From: Alphaproteobacteria bacterium
GTDB taxonomy: Bacteria > Pseudomonadota > Alphaproteobacteria > Rhizobiales > Xanthobacteraceae
Direction: 5' to 3'
Assembly (NCBI GenBank): GCA_021325315.1
Contig: JAJPHK010000027.1
Span: 1 to 34,007 of the forward strand
Length of the DNA stretch: 34,007 bases
Shown: in pieces, positions 6,145 to 15,027 of the stretch
Position numbering within the stretch: the first letter of the stretch is position 1
How the letters are laid out: every line of letters begins with the position of its first letter
Program-made: the position numbers and the translations under genes
The notes under the pieces: model-generated
Databases searched by the model: none
Seen by the model: only the letters and a program-made list of their open reading frames with translations
What the model was told of the DNA's origin: nothing

Positions 6145-9100
6145 TCAATGAATCGGATCGAGTTTGATCGTCTGCGTGCCTTGCGCGGGCTGTGCCTTCG
6201 GACGCGGCGGCGGCGTTTTTGGTTTCGGAGGAGACGGCGGCGTCTCGGTCGCAAGGGGCGGAACGATTGGCGGAATCTGCGGCGCCCGAAGCGCCGTGGC
6301 GCGATCGCGGATTTTCCGCATTTCGTCGTCCATGGCCCGCAGCGAGATGACGGCCATCAGCGGCGCGATTTCCAGGCTGCGCGCGGGCTCCCGGAGCGGC
6401 CCGCGCCAGGAAACCGAAAAGGAGGGCTGCGCATTGACGCCCTTCGGAGCCGGATTTTCAAACCCGATCGAAGCATCGAGGCTGAGTTTTGCGAGGTCGA
6501 CCGCGATATCCGTGATGACATCGGTCCCGCCCTCTTTCACGGTTGTCTTTCCCGTCCGAACGATTCCGTTCGCGGCGACAATCGATCCTTCGATTTTCGC
6601 CGTCTTAAGCGGCGCTTCTTCGAGCGCCTTCGTGAGTTGCGCGCGGACAGTCGCCTCGTCGGGCATCGCGCTTTTGGCGGTCGCCGCAAGAACCTTGGTG
6701 AGCGCGCCGGGTGCGAGTTTGTCGACTTCCACTTTCTCGAAGGCAAACTTTCCGCGCCCCGCGAGATTGCCGGCGAGCTGCGCGGGCGATGCGCCCTGCC
6801 CCGCGAGATCGAGTGTGACGTCGCCTTTGCCGTGAACAGCCGAGCGCCAGTTCGCGGGCGAGACGACCCGCGCGATCTCCGCGTCCTTCAGCGAAAGCCC
6901 TCCCTCGAAGGAAATCAGATCCGGCCTGGAAATGCGCGCATGCGCAAGCAACTTTCCGCCGGCGAGATCGCCGGAAAAATCGTCAATCGAAACCCGATCG
7001 CGGTCGAAGCGGAATTTCATCCGTACGCCGGTCGCCGCAAGATTGCCGCCGAGTCCGAGCGCCGCGCTCTCGATGGAAAAGTCGCCGCTCGCGCCAGCGA
7101 GGGGTCGTGGGCCAAGCGGCCGATCCGACCATGGCGTGCCTTCGTCCGCACGGCCGAGCGCGAGCGCGAGCAGCGTTGCAAGCTCGCTCCGGTTCACGGA
7201 GAACTCGCCTGAAAGCGCGGGTGCTTCGATGCCCCTCATGGTTACGCGGCCGCGCACGCGCGTATCCCCAAAGTCGAGCGCGAGATCCTCGAGCGCAATC
7301 CCGCCCTCGGCCCGGATCAGCCGCGCGGTGCCGCTCGCGGGCACGACGGCGTCACTCGCCCGGGCGGCGGCGATGGACAGCGCGCGGAAGTCCGTCGCCT
7401 TCAGGTTCAGATTAACCCGCGGCTCGAGATGGCTGCCAAACCGCAGGGCGCCCTCACCCGAAAGGTCGATTCCGGGAAAGACCAGATGCGCCTTCAGCGG
7501 CGCCGCATCCTTTTCCTTCTTGCCGAGCGCAAGTTCAAACCGCCCTTGGCCGGCCTGCGCTTCCGGCATCGGGAGCCCGAGAAGCGCTACAAGTCCCGAC
7601 GCGTCGGGCGTTTTCAGCGCGAGCCGGACGTTGTCGATGAAAAGTGAATGCGGATCCGCATTCGCGGTGAACGTCACATCCGTTTCGTTCGCCTTGCCCT
7701 TCGCCTGGATGGCGACATTCGGGGCCGCGCCGTTGCCGTCGATTGCGCCCGTAAGGCGCAACGGCATCGCCGCCGCGGCGATACGGCGGATATAGGCGGC
7801 CATTTCCGGCCCGGCGAAACTGTTCGCAAGCTCGTTCAGACCGGAGGGATTGGCCGCATCGGCGCTGAATTCCACCCGGCCTTTCGGTTTCTCCGCGTAG
7901 GAAGCGATTTCGCCGTGCGCAGTGAAGGTCAATCCGCCCATGTCCTCCACGGCGATACGATCAAGAACAAGCCCGTTCCCCCTCCGCGAAAGCGCCGCCT
8001 GCAGCCGCCGCGCCGTCTGGTTCAGAATGCGCGGCGACATCACGTCGAGCGACGCATCGACATCGAATGGATTTTTCTGGGCCATGAGTTTTTGCGTGAG
8101 CGGCACGAGCAGTGCGAGGTCAACTGCGTTGCCGTTCAGCCGCGTGCGCACATGCGCAGGCCTTCCTTGCGCCGCGGGCTCATAAACAAGATCGCCGCCC
8201 AGCTTGGTCTCGCCGAGCGAGAGCAGGAACGGGTCGAGCGTAAGCTTCTCGCCGGAGAGCAACAGCCCGCCGTCAAGCTTGAAAGGCCCGCTGCCCATAA
8301 TGTCGGGCGGCAACAGGCCCGACCATTCCGCGAGCGTCGCCGGCTCCTCCGCTGAAACCACCCAACGGCCTTTGAACTCGCCGTCGCGCGCGGCAATACC
8401 CTTGATATCGATCGAGCCGCGCCCCGGCAGACGCGCGCTGAGCCGCTCCGGCGCGAGCGCGCCTTCGCGAGCGGAGAAAACCGCTGCGAAATCGCGCACA
8501 TTTCCGCCTCCCGCCACGAGTTGCGCGATCGATAGTTTGAGCGTCCCCGAGAGCGGCCAGCCGTGAAAACCCGTAATCAAGTCCTTGAGCGGGGCGAGCG
8601 CCGCCGCGATCGTCTGTTTCTCCGCACCCTCCGCACGGTCGAGATCGGCGTATTTCGCCGAAAACTCGGCGTCGAAAACGCCGCGCTTCAACGATTCGAC
8701 ACGCGCTTGTCCCGAAAACTCGATCGGCGCCTCGCCGCCAAGCGAGACCTGAAGCTCGTCCAGCACGAGTGAAAAGTTGCTCGCGGCTGCGTTCGCCGCG
8801 AGCTTCCAAGGCAATGTACCGGGCTGAGAAAGATTGATCTTTCCATCGAATGCAGGCACTCCGCCCTTGAGCAGAAGCGTTCCGTCGGCGTCGAGTTGCG
8901 TCGCATCCGCGCGTACGAGCGAAAGCCGGAGCTTGCCCTTGCTGTCGCCGAACTGGCCGGTCGACGCCCGCAATTTCCAGGCATTGTTGCGCGGCTTGCC
9001 GTCCTCGGTGAACGAAGCGTCCACTTTGATCGGCCCATCCCGCGATTGCAGTTCGCCCGCGGCGGTGACGTCGTTGAATTGAAATTGCTTCGCGTTCGCG

Positions 9101-9546
9101 CGGTCGTCGACCGTGAGCGTTCCGCCCTCGACCGTGAAACGCGAGATCGAAAGCGAACTCGTGTTTACACCCGTCTGCTCGAGGGCGATCTTGCCTTCCG
9201 GGCCGAAGGTGAGCCGCATCTTCGGCCGGCTGAGAACGATTTCTTCCGCTTCCACTGCGCCGCGGAACAGCGCCCCGAGCGAAAGAATGCCGCGGATCTG
9301 CCCGGCCTTGAGGCCCGTGCCGCGCTCGGCATCGCCCACGGTGACATCGCGCATCACAAAAGCGGGTGTCGGCAGGATCGAGGCCTCGATCGGGCCCCGG
9401 ATCGTGACCGGCGTTCCCAGCAGAGCGGCCGCCCGCTGCTCGAACTCCGGCCGCCAGGCATTCCAATCCACGAACAAAGGGGCTGCGAGTGCTGCAATAA
9501 TCGCCGCGATCAGCGCCAGCGCGAGCCCCAAAAGGCTATGTTGCAA
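6145..9546 (-). CDS. AsmA-family envelope protein
   Basis: AsmA-like proteins are anchored in the inner membrane and extend into the periplasm as long beta-rich grooves; relatives (TamB, YhdP, AsmA) are implicated in phospholipid movement to the outer membrane. This protein has 1133 residues. One N-terminal helix (about residues 5-25, LGLALALIAAIIAALAAPLF) is followed by VDWNAWRPEFEQRAAALLGTP, the AsmA-domain opening. Repeated short beta units follow, and a second conserved AsmA-like region lies near 840-1060. The last 45 residues are proline-rich and disordered (PPIVPPLATETPPSPPKPKT). The start is a TTG with a well-placed AGGAGA six bases upstream. No partner gene is adjacent. Which AsmA subgroup it belongs to cannot be decided by eye. 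Confidence 0.88.
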   Translation of the reverse strand: MQHSLLGLALALIAAIIAALAAPLFVDWNAWRPEFEQRAAALLGTPVTIRGPIEASILPTPAFVMRDVTVGDAERGTGLKAGQIRGILSLGALFRGAVEAEEIVLSRPKMRLTFGPEGKIALEQTGVNTSSLSISRFTVEGGTLTVDDRANAKQFQFNDVTAAGELQSRDGPIKVDASFTEDGKPRNNAWKLRASTGQFGDSKGKLRLSLVRADATQLDADGTLLLKGGVPAFDGKINLSQPGTLPWKLAANAAASNFSLVLDELQVSLGGEAPIEFSGQARVESLKRGVFDAEFSAKYADLDRAEGAEKQTIAAALAPLKDLITGFHGWPLSGTLKLSIAQLVAGGGNVRDFAAVFSAREGALAPERLSARLPGRGSIDIKGIAARDGEFKGRWVVSAEEPATLAEWSGLLPPDIMGSGPFKLDGGLLLSGEKLTLDPFLLSLGETKLGGDLVYEPAAQGRPAHVRTRLNGNAVDLALLVPLTQKLMAQKNPFDVDASLDVMSPRILNQTARRLQAALSRRGNGLVLDRIAVEDMGGLTFTAHGEIASYAEKPKGRVEFSADAANPSGLNELANSFAGPEMAAYIRRIAAAAMPLRLTGAIDGNGAAPNVAIQAKGKANETDVTFTANADPHSLFIDNVRLALKTPDASGLVALLGLPMPEAQAGQGRFELALGKKEKDAAPLKAHLVFPGIDLSGEGALRFGSHLEPRVNLNLKATDFRALSIAAARASDAVVPASGTARLIRAEGGIALEDLALDFGDTRVRGRVTMRGIEAPALSGEFSVNRSELATLLALALGRADEGTPWSDRPLGPRPLAGASGDFSIESAALGLGGNLAATGVRMKFRFDRDRVSIDDFSGDLAGGKLLAHARISRPDLISFEGGLSLKDAEIARVVSPANWRSAVHGKGDVTLDLAGQGASPAQLAGNLAGRGKFAFEKVEVDKLAPGALTKVLAATAKSAMPDEATVRAQLTKALEEAPLKTAKIEGSIVAANGIVRTGKTTVKEGGTDVITDIAVDLAKLSLDASIGFENPAPKGVNAQPSFSVSWRGPLREPARSLEIAPLMAVISLRAMDDEMRKIRDRATALRAPQIPPIVPPLATETPPSPPKPKTPPPRPKAQPAQGTQTIKLDPIH

Positions 9547-9669
9547 CGAAATCTCCTGCCATCTGACACGAAATTGCGTCAGGATCGGCCTTTCGTCGAG
9601 TAGGGAAAACTTGCAGCGATAGTAGGGCTGAGCGCGCCTGAATGCGGCGGGAAGGTGTCACAATGCCCG

Positions 9670-11073
9670 TCAGAGCGCGAAAATCTTTCCCGGATTCATG
9701 ATGTTATCCGGATCGAGCGCGCGTTTGAGGTTCCGCATCACTTCGAGTCCGGTCTTTCCGTGCTCGGCCTCGAGATAGCGGATTTTCCCCTCGCCCACGC
9801 CGTGCTCGCCCGTGCAGGTGCCGTCGAGCGAGAGCGAACGTTCCACCAGACGCTCGTTAAACTTGCGGGCGCGCGCAACTTCATCGGCATCGCTCATGTC
9901 GAGCAGCACCGAGACGTGGAAATTGCCGTCTCCGACATGGCCGACGATGGGGGCGACCAGTTTGAATTTCTCGATGTCGGCTTGCGTCGCGGTCACGCAT
10001 TCGGCGAGTTTTGAAATCGGCACGCATACATCGGTCGCGAAGGCCTGACAGCCCTTGCGCATGTTGATCACTGCCCAATAGGCGTCATGCCGCGCCTGCC
10101 AGAGTTTCGTGCGGTCCTCCGCCTTGGTCGTCCATTCGAATGGCCCGCCGCCAAGGTCGGCGGCGATTTCGCCGAAGCGTTCGGCTTGTTCTGCGACGCC
10201 TGCTTCGGAGCCGTGAAATTCCAGAAACAGCGTCGGTGTCTCTTTCAGCGAAAGTTTCGAATATAAATTCGACGCCCTTACTTGCAGCGCATCCAGAAGC
10301 TCGATGCGGGCAACCGGAATGCCGGACTGAATGGTCGCGATCGTCGCCTTGCAGGCCGCTTCGACAGAGGGGAACGGACAAATGCCCGCGGAGATCGCTT
10401 CGGGGATGCCCGCGAGCCTAAGCGTAATTTCGGTAATGACGCCGAACGTACCTTCGGAGCCGACGAACAGCCGCGTCAGATCGTAGCCCGCTGAGGACTT
10501 CTTCGCCCGCCGCGCGGTCGTCAGCACCTCGCCGTTCACGAGCACGGCTTTCAGCGAAAGCACATTGTCCTTCATCGTGCCGTAGCGCACGGCGTTCGTA
10601 CCCGAGGCGCGTGTCGCGGTCATGCCGCCGAGCGAGGCGTCGGCGCCGGGATCGATCGGGAAGAACAGCCCCTGGTCGCGCAGATGCTCGTTCAGCTTCT
10701 TTCGCGTGACCCCGGGCTCGATCACGCAGTCCAGATCCTCGGCATGCACCGCGAGCACCCGGTTCATCTCCATCAGGTCGATGGAAACCCCGCCGAACGG
10801 CGCGTTCACATGCCCTTCGAGCGAGGTTCCCGTCCCGAACGGGATCACCGGCATCTTATGCTCGGCGCAGATACGAACCGTGTCCTGCACATCCTCGGTG
10901 GAAGCCGCATAGACCACCGCGTCCGGCGCCTCGTTGGGAAGCCAGGTGGTGGTGTTCGCATGCTGTTTCCGCACGGCCTCCGCGGTAGAGACCTTGTTCC
11001 CGAAACGCGCGGCAAGCGCCGATTTCACGCGCTCGACGGCGTCAGGTAGCGGGCGGCGCAGGGGCTCATTCAT
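9670..11073 (-). CDS. FAD-binding oxidase, D-lactate dehydrogenase (cytochrome)/GlcD type
   Basis: A flavoprotein of the vanillyl-alcohol-oxidase fold that oxidises D-2-hydroxy acids. The 467 residues contain the FAD-binding PFGTGTSLEGHVNAPFGG, then EPGVTRKKLNEHLRDQGL, PIDPGADASLGGM, ASGTNAVRYGTMKDNV and YDLTRLFVGSEGTFGVITE. The C-terminal FAD-oxidase domain has VGHVGDGNFH and CTGEHGVGEGK, which hold the metal and substrate histidines. The overall match is closest to LDHD-type D-lactate dehydrogenases rather than to a three-subunit glycolate oxidase, because no glcE/glcF genes are adjacent. I chose the ATG at 11073, preceded by GGTGGG, over a TTG ten codons upstream. It is divergent from the thioesterase gene. 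Confidence 0.9.
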   Translation of the reverse strand: MNEPLRRPLPDAVERVKSALAARFGNKVSTAEAVRKQHANTTTWLPNEAPDAVVYAASTEDVQDTVRICAEHKMPVIPFGTGTSLEGHVNAPFGGVSIDLMEMNRVLAVHAEDLDCVIEPGVTRKKLNEHLRDQGLFFPIDPGADASLGGMTATRASGTNAVRYGTMKDNVLSLKAVLVNGEVLTTARRAKKSSAGYDLTRLFVGSEGTFGVITEITLRLAGIPEAISAGICPFPSVEAACKATIATIQSGIPVARIELLDALQVRASNLYSKLSLKETPTLFLEFHGSEAGVAEQAERFGEIAADLGGGPFEWTTKAEDRTKLWQARHDAYWAVINMRKGCQAFATDVCVPISKLAECVTATQADIEKFKLVAPIVGHVGDGNFHVSVLLDMSDADEVARARKFNERLVERSLSLDGTCTGEHGVGEGKIRYLEAEHGKTGLEVMRNLKRALDPDNIMNPGKIFAL

Positions 11074-11181
11074 GTCGCCCACCCTAACAGAACCGCCCGC
11101 CAAACGTGACTCCCGCTTGCGCGATCACAATTCGCGTTGCATCATTTGTCCGCCAGGGGGTGAAACCGAGCGCCAACAGCG

Positions 11182-11691
11182 ATGCCTGCTCGTATCGATT
11201 TCGAACCCGTATTCTTCGCGCCGTTCGTATCGTCCGTGATGACCGTCGATCCCGCCTGGATCGACTACAACGGCCACCTCAACATGGCCTATTACAACGT
11301 ACTGATCGATCGCGCGGTCGATGAAGCCTTCTTCCTCGTCGGCCTCGGTCCCGATTACGCGCGCGAACGGAACGCTTCCTTCTTCACCGCGGAAGCGCAT
11401 GTGCGTTATCTGCGCGAGCTTTCGGCGAACATGCCGGTGCGCGCGGCAATCCGGCTGATCGATTACGACGAAAAGCGTCTGCATCTTTACGCCGAGCTGC
11501 ATCACGCGACCGAGGACTGGATTTCGGCGACCTCAGAGCAGCTTGCATTGCACGTCGATCTGAACGCGAAAAAAGTTACGCCGTTCCCTGACGACGTTCT
11601 CGAGCGGCTCGCGATGATGAAGTCCGCGCACCGCACGTTGCCGCGCCCCTCCGAGATCGGGCGCGCGATCGGCATGCCGCCGAGAAATTAG
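11182..11691 (+). CDS. Acyl-CoA thioesterase, hot-dog fold
   Basis: This 169-residue protein of the 4HBT-like hot-dog superfamily hydrolyses acyl-CoA thioesters. The motif DYNGHLNMAYY (residues 28-38) is the family's active-site loop with its Asp and His, at the start of the central helix. A beta-sheet region continues through FFTAEAHVRYLREL and LHLYAELHHA. The layout resembles thioesterases fused or linked to L-carnitine dehydrogenase, though no carnitine genes are nearby, so the substrate is unknown. The ribosome binding site is unclear; the ATG at 11182 gives the expected length. It ends 7 bases before the convergent prmA stop. Confidence 0.85.
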   Translation: MPARIDFEPVFFAPFVSSVMTVDPAWIDYNGHLNMAYYNVLIDRAVDEAFFLVGLGPDYARERNASFFTAEAHVRYLRELSANMPVRAAIRLIDYDEKRLHLYAELHHATEDWISATSEQLALHVDLNAKKVTPFPDDVLERLAMMKSAHRTLPRPSEIGRAIGMPPRN

Positions 11692-11698
11692 GCGATCT

Positions 11699-12583
11699 TC
11701 AGTAACGGCCGCGCCTGAGCGTCAGTGTCGTCCAGCCGTCCAGCGTTTGGCGCGAGACGAGCCTTAGTCCCTGCACCCGCCAAATGCTCGCCGCCGCATT
11801 GGCTTGCGAGGCGAGCAGCCCCGAGAGAACCACGGTTGCGCCCGGCGCGAGCAAAGAACGGACCGGCCTTGCCAGTTGCTTCAAGACCGGCAGCAGAATA
11901 TTCGCCAGCACCAGATCGTAGCGCGCATTCGCGCGAAGAAGCGGTGCATTCACGCCAGCCGCCCTCGCGAAACGAATGAAATTTCCAGCCTGGTTGACGC
12001 GCGCGTTCTCGCGCGCGGTTGTCACCGACACCGGATCGAGATCGCTCGCGATCACCGGGTGCCGCGTACGGCGGGCGGCCGCGATGGCCAGAACACCCGT
12101 TCCCGTACCGAGATCGAGCGTTCGTTTCGGCTTTCGCTTGCGCGCAAATTGCTCGATGGCCGCAAGGCAGCCCTGCGTCGTCCCGTGATGGCCCGTGCCG
12201 AAGGCGAGCGCTGCCTCGATCTCGATACCGATTTGATTGACACCGACTTTTTCGCGGTCGTGCGCGCCGTGCACCACGAACCGGCCCACGCGCACCGGCT
12301 TCAACCCCTCTAAGCTTGCCGCCACCCAATCCTTTTTGGCGACCGTTTCAAAAACGGCGCTCGAAGCGTCCGCGCCGGCCGTCCGCAACAGCTCGCATAC
12401 TCGCCCGCGATCCGGCTTGCGCGCGAAATGGAGCTCCGCTTTCCAGCCCTCTGCACTTTCGAAAGCCGCAGCCGCGACTTCTTCCGGATCGAAACTCTCG
12501 GCGAAAAGATTGGCGATGCGCTTCGCCGCCGCCTCGTTCGTCACAAGGCGCACAACATGCGTCTGATCCTTGGGATCGCTCAC
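11699..12583 (-). CDS. prmA: Ribosomal protein L11 methyltransferase
   Basis: Methylates amino groups of ribosomal protein L11 using S-adenosylmethionine. The 294 residues hold an N-terminal L11-recognition domain (about 1-95). The methyltransferase core follows, with AFGTGHHGTTQ (127-137), motif I LDLGTGTGVLAIAAA (156-170), the acidic SAM-binding ASDLDP (179-184) and DLVLANILLPVL. The start is a GTG only 6 bases after the stop codon of pcrA, and its ribosome binding site (GAGG) lies inside the end of pcrA. The two genes are therefore probably co-transcribed and coupled. Confidence 0.93.
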   Translation of the reverse strand: MSDPKDQTHVVRLVTNEAAAKRIANLFAESFDPEEVAAAAFESAEGWKAELHFARKPDRGRVCELLRTAGADASSAVFETVAKKDWVAASLEGLKPVRVGRFVVHGAHDREKVGVNQIGIEIEAALAFGTGHHGTTQGCLAAIEQFARKRKPKRTLDLGTGTGVLAIAAARRTRHPVIASDLDPVSVTTARENARVNQAGNFIRFARAAGVNAPLLRANARYDLVLANILLPVLKQLARPVRSLLAPGATVVLSGLLASQANAAASIWRVQGLRLVSRQTLDGWTTLTLRRGRY

Positions 12584-12589
12584 GCCTCG

Positions 12590-14929
12590 TCAGGCCCGCT
12601 CGACAAAATTCTCGACCACGCGCTTCTCGCCCGCCTTGTCGAAATTTACGGTTAGCTTGTTGCCGTCGACTTCTGTGATCTTTCCATAGCCGAATTTCTG
12701 GTGAAAGACGCGCTCCCCGAGCTTGAACGCGGTGTGCGGCGCGCCGGTCTTGTCGATGGCCTTGCCGTTGATCGTCACCGGTCCGCGCTTATAGCCGCGC
12801 GGCGCTTCCGAAAAACCTCCGCCCCTTTGTGCCCGCCCGCGCTGCCAGCCAGGCGTGTTGTACGTCGAGGAAAACGGCTCGACGCGGTCGAAGCGGCTCA
12901 CCGGCTGCCCCCAGCCGCCTTTTGCCTCCGCGACTTCCACGCTCTTTTCGGGAAGTTCGTCGAGAAAGCGGCTCGGCACGGTCGAATTCCACAGGCCGTG
13001 AACGCGCCGGTGCGAGGTAAAATAAATCTTCGCGCGTTTGCGCGCCCGGGTGAGTCCCACATGCGCGAGCCGCCGCTCTTCTTCGAGGCCCGCGCGGCCC
13101 TGCTCGTCGAGCGAACGCTGATGCGGCAAGAGCCCCTCTTCCCAGCCCGGCAAGAACACCGTGTCGAATTCGAGCCCCTTCGCCGAGTGCAGCGTCATCA
13201 CGTTCACCGCATCCTGCCCAGCGCCGCTTTCGGCATCCATCACCAGCGAAATATGCTCGAGAAAACCGGGCAGGTTCTCGAACTGCTCCATCGAGCGGAC
13301 GAGCTCTTTCAGGTTCTCCAACCGCCCCGCCGCTTCCGCCGAGCGTTCCTTTTGCCACATGTCGGTGTAACCGGATTCCTCCAGCACGATCTCGGCAAGC
13401 TCTGTGTGCGGGAGCGATTCAAGCTGGTTGCGCCAGCGGTCGAACGAAACGATAAGGTCCTTCAGCGCCCCGCGCGGCTTCGGCTTCAGTTCTTCGGTCG
13501 CGGTCATCGCCCGCGCCGCGTCCACGAGCGGCACGTTGTTCGCACGCGCATAGTCATGCAGCGTCTGCAGCGTGGAGTCGCCCAGGCCCCGCTTCGGCAC
13601 GTTCACGATCCGCTCGAAGGCGAGATCGTCCGCCGGCTGCACGATCACCCGAAAATAGGCGAGCGCGTCGCGAATTTCCTGCCGCTCGTAGAAGCGCGGG
13701 CCGCCGATCACGCGATAGGGCAAGCCGAGGGTGACAAAGCGATCCTCGAACTCGCGCATCTGGAACGAGGCGCGCACGAGAATGGCGACCTCGGAAAGCT
13801 TGTGGCCCTTCCGGTGCAGTTGCTCGATCTCCTCGCCGATGTCGCGCGCCTCTTCTTCCGAATCCCACGCGCCGGTGACGGTCACTTTCTCGCCGTCCAC
13901 GTCCTCGGTGTGCAGCGTCTTGCCGAGCCGACTTTCGTTATGCGCGATCAAGTGCGAAGCAGCTGAAAGAATATGCCCGGTCGAGCGATAGTTTCGCTCA
14001 AGGCGGATCACCTTCGCGCCGGGGAAATCGCGCTCGAAACGCAGGATGTTGTCCACTTCCGCCCCGCGCCAGCCATAGATCGACTGGTCGTCGTCGCCGA
14101 CGCAACAGAGATTGCGCGTTCCCTGCGCCAAGAGGCGCAGCCACAAATATTGTGCGACATTCGTGTCCTGATACTCGTCCACCAGCATGTAGCGGAAGCG
14201 CTTCTGATACTGCTCCAGCACGTCCGGCTGCTCCTGAAAGAGCCGGATGTTTTCGAGCAAAAGATCGCCGAAATCGGCCGCGTTCAGCGTCTTCAGCCGC
14301 TCCTGGTAAGCGGCATAAAGCTCTCGTCCCCGCCCGTCTGCGAAGCTCGCGTCGCCCGCCGAGACTTTTTCCGGCGTGAGCCCGCGATTCTTCCAGCCGT
14401 CGATGATCGCGGCCAGGACCCGTGCGGGCCAGCGCTTGTCGTCGATATCGGCGGCGGAGAGGATTTGCTTCAAGAGCCGGATCTGGTCGTCGGTATCGAG
14501 AATGGTGAAGTTGGATTTGAGCCCGACAAGCTCCGCATGCCGCCGCAGGATCTTTGCGCCGATCGAATGGAACGTGCCGAGCCACGGCATGCCCTCCACC
14601 GTCTCGCCGACCATCCTTTCGACACGCTCCTTCATCTCGCGTGCGGCCTTGTTGGTGAAGGTGACGGCGAGAATCTGCGATGGCCAGGCGCGGCCGGTCG
14701 CGAGGATATGCGCGACGCGCGTCGTCAAAACCCGCGTCTTGCCCGTACCCGCGCCCGCGAGCACCAGCACCGGCCCGTCGAGGGTCTGCACCGCCTCAAG
14801 CTGCTCCGGATTCAGACCTTCGAGATAGGCGGCATTGCCGGTGACGGCGGCACGCGCACGCGCGGCGATCCCGCCCGGTTTTGGGACAGGCGAGGCAAAA
14901 TCGCCGATATTTTTCAGCGGGTCGGCCAA
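12590..14929 (-). CDS. pcrA: UvrD/PcrA-type 3'-5' DNA helicase
   Basis: A superfamily 1A helicase that unwinds DNA 3' to 5' in nucleotide excision repair, mismatch repair and the removal of proteins from forks. Of 779 residues, visible motifs include the Q motif (LNPEQLEAV, 39-47), Walker A AGAGTGKT (58-65), GTFHSIGAKILRR, Walker B DEYQDTN (251-257), QSIYGWRGA (282-290), and VMTLHSAKGLEFDTVFLPGWEEG with LTRARKRA near the end. The C-terminus has the Tudor-like tail (GERVFHQKFGYGKITEV), typical of PcrA/UvrD. The start is a TTG with an AAGGA ribosome binding site about 8 bases upstream. Naming between uvrD and pcrA is a matter of convention here. prmA follows directly. Confidence 0.94.
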   Translation of the reverse strand: MADPLKNIGDFASPVPKPGGIAARARAAVTGNAAYLEGLNPEQLEAVQTLDGPVLVLAGAGTGKTRVLTTRVAHILATGRAWPSQILAVTFTNKAAREMKERVERMVGETVEGMPWLGTFHSIGAKILRRHAELVGLKSNFTILDTDDQIRLLKQILSAADIDDKRWPARVLAAIIDGWKNRGLTPEKVSAGDASFADGRGRELYAAYQERLKTLNAADFGDLLLENIRLFQEQPDVLEQYQKRFRYMLVDEYQDTNVAQYLWLRLLAQGTRNLCCVGDDDQSIYGWRGAEVDNILRFERDFPGAKVIRLERNYRSTGHILSAASHLIAHNESRLGKTLHTEDVDGEKVTVTGAWDSEEEARDIGEEIEQLHRKGHKLSEVAILVRASFQMREFEDRFVTLGLPYRVIGGPRFYERQEIRDALAYFRVIVQPADDLAFERIVNVPKRGLGDSTLQTLHDYARANNVPLVDAARAMTATEELKPKPRGALKDLIVSFDRWRNQLESLPHTELAEIVLEESGYTDMWQKERSAEAAGRLENLKELVRSMEQFENLPGFLEHISLVMDAESGAGQDAVNVMTLHSAKGLEFDTVFLPGWEEGLLPHQRSLDEQGRAGLEEERRLAHVGLTRARKRAKIYFTSHRRVHGLWNSTVPSRFLDELPEKSVEVAEAKGGWGQPVSRFDRVEPFSSTYNTPGWQRGRAQRGGGFSEAPRGYKRGPVTINGKAIDKTGAPHTAFKLGERVFHQKFGYGKITEVDGNKLTVNFDKAGEKRVVENFVERA

Positions 14930-15027
14930 GAACGAATCCTTTTAAGAACAAAATGGCATCGCAAGCCCCGTTTGGCGAGGGCGGGCTTGTGATGGACGAG
15001 AGCGGTTCTGCGCCCTAGAACGCCCCT

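Noticed and set aside
12701-13966. Plus-strand open frame of 421 codons opposite pcrA
   Set aside because: It is antisense to clear helicase motifs and shows the same arginine-rich shadow composition.
14930-14949. Two GAAC repeats upstream of pcrA as a LexA box
   Set aside because: The spacing is 12 bases, whereas the alphaproteobacterial LexA box needs GTTC-N7-GTTC (GAAC-N7-GAAC).
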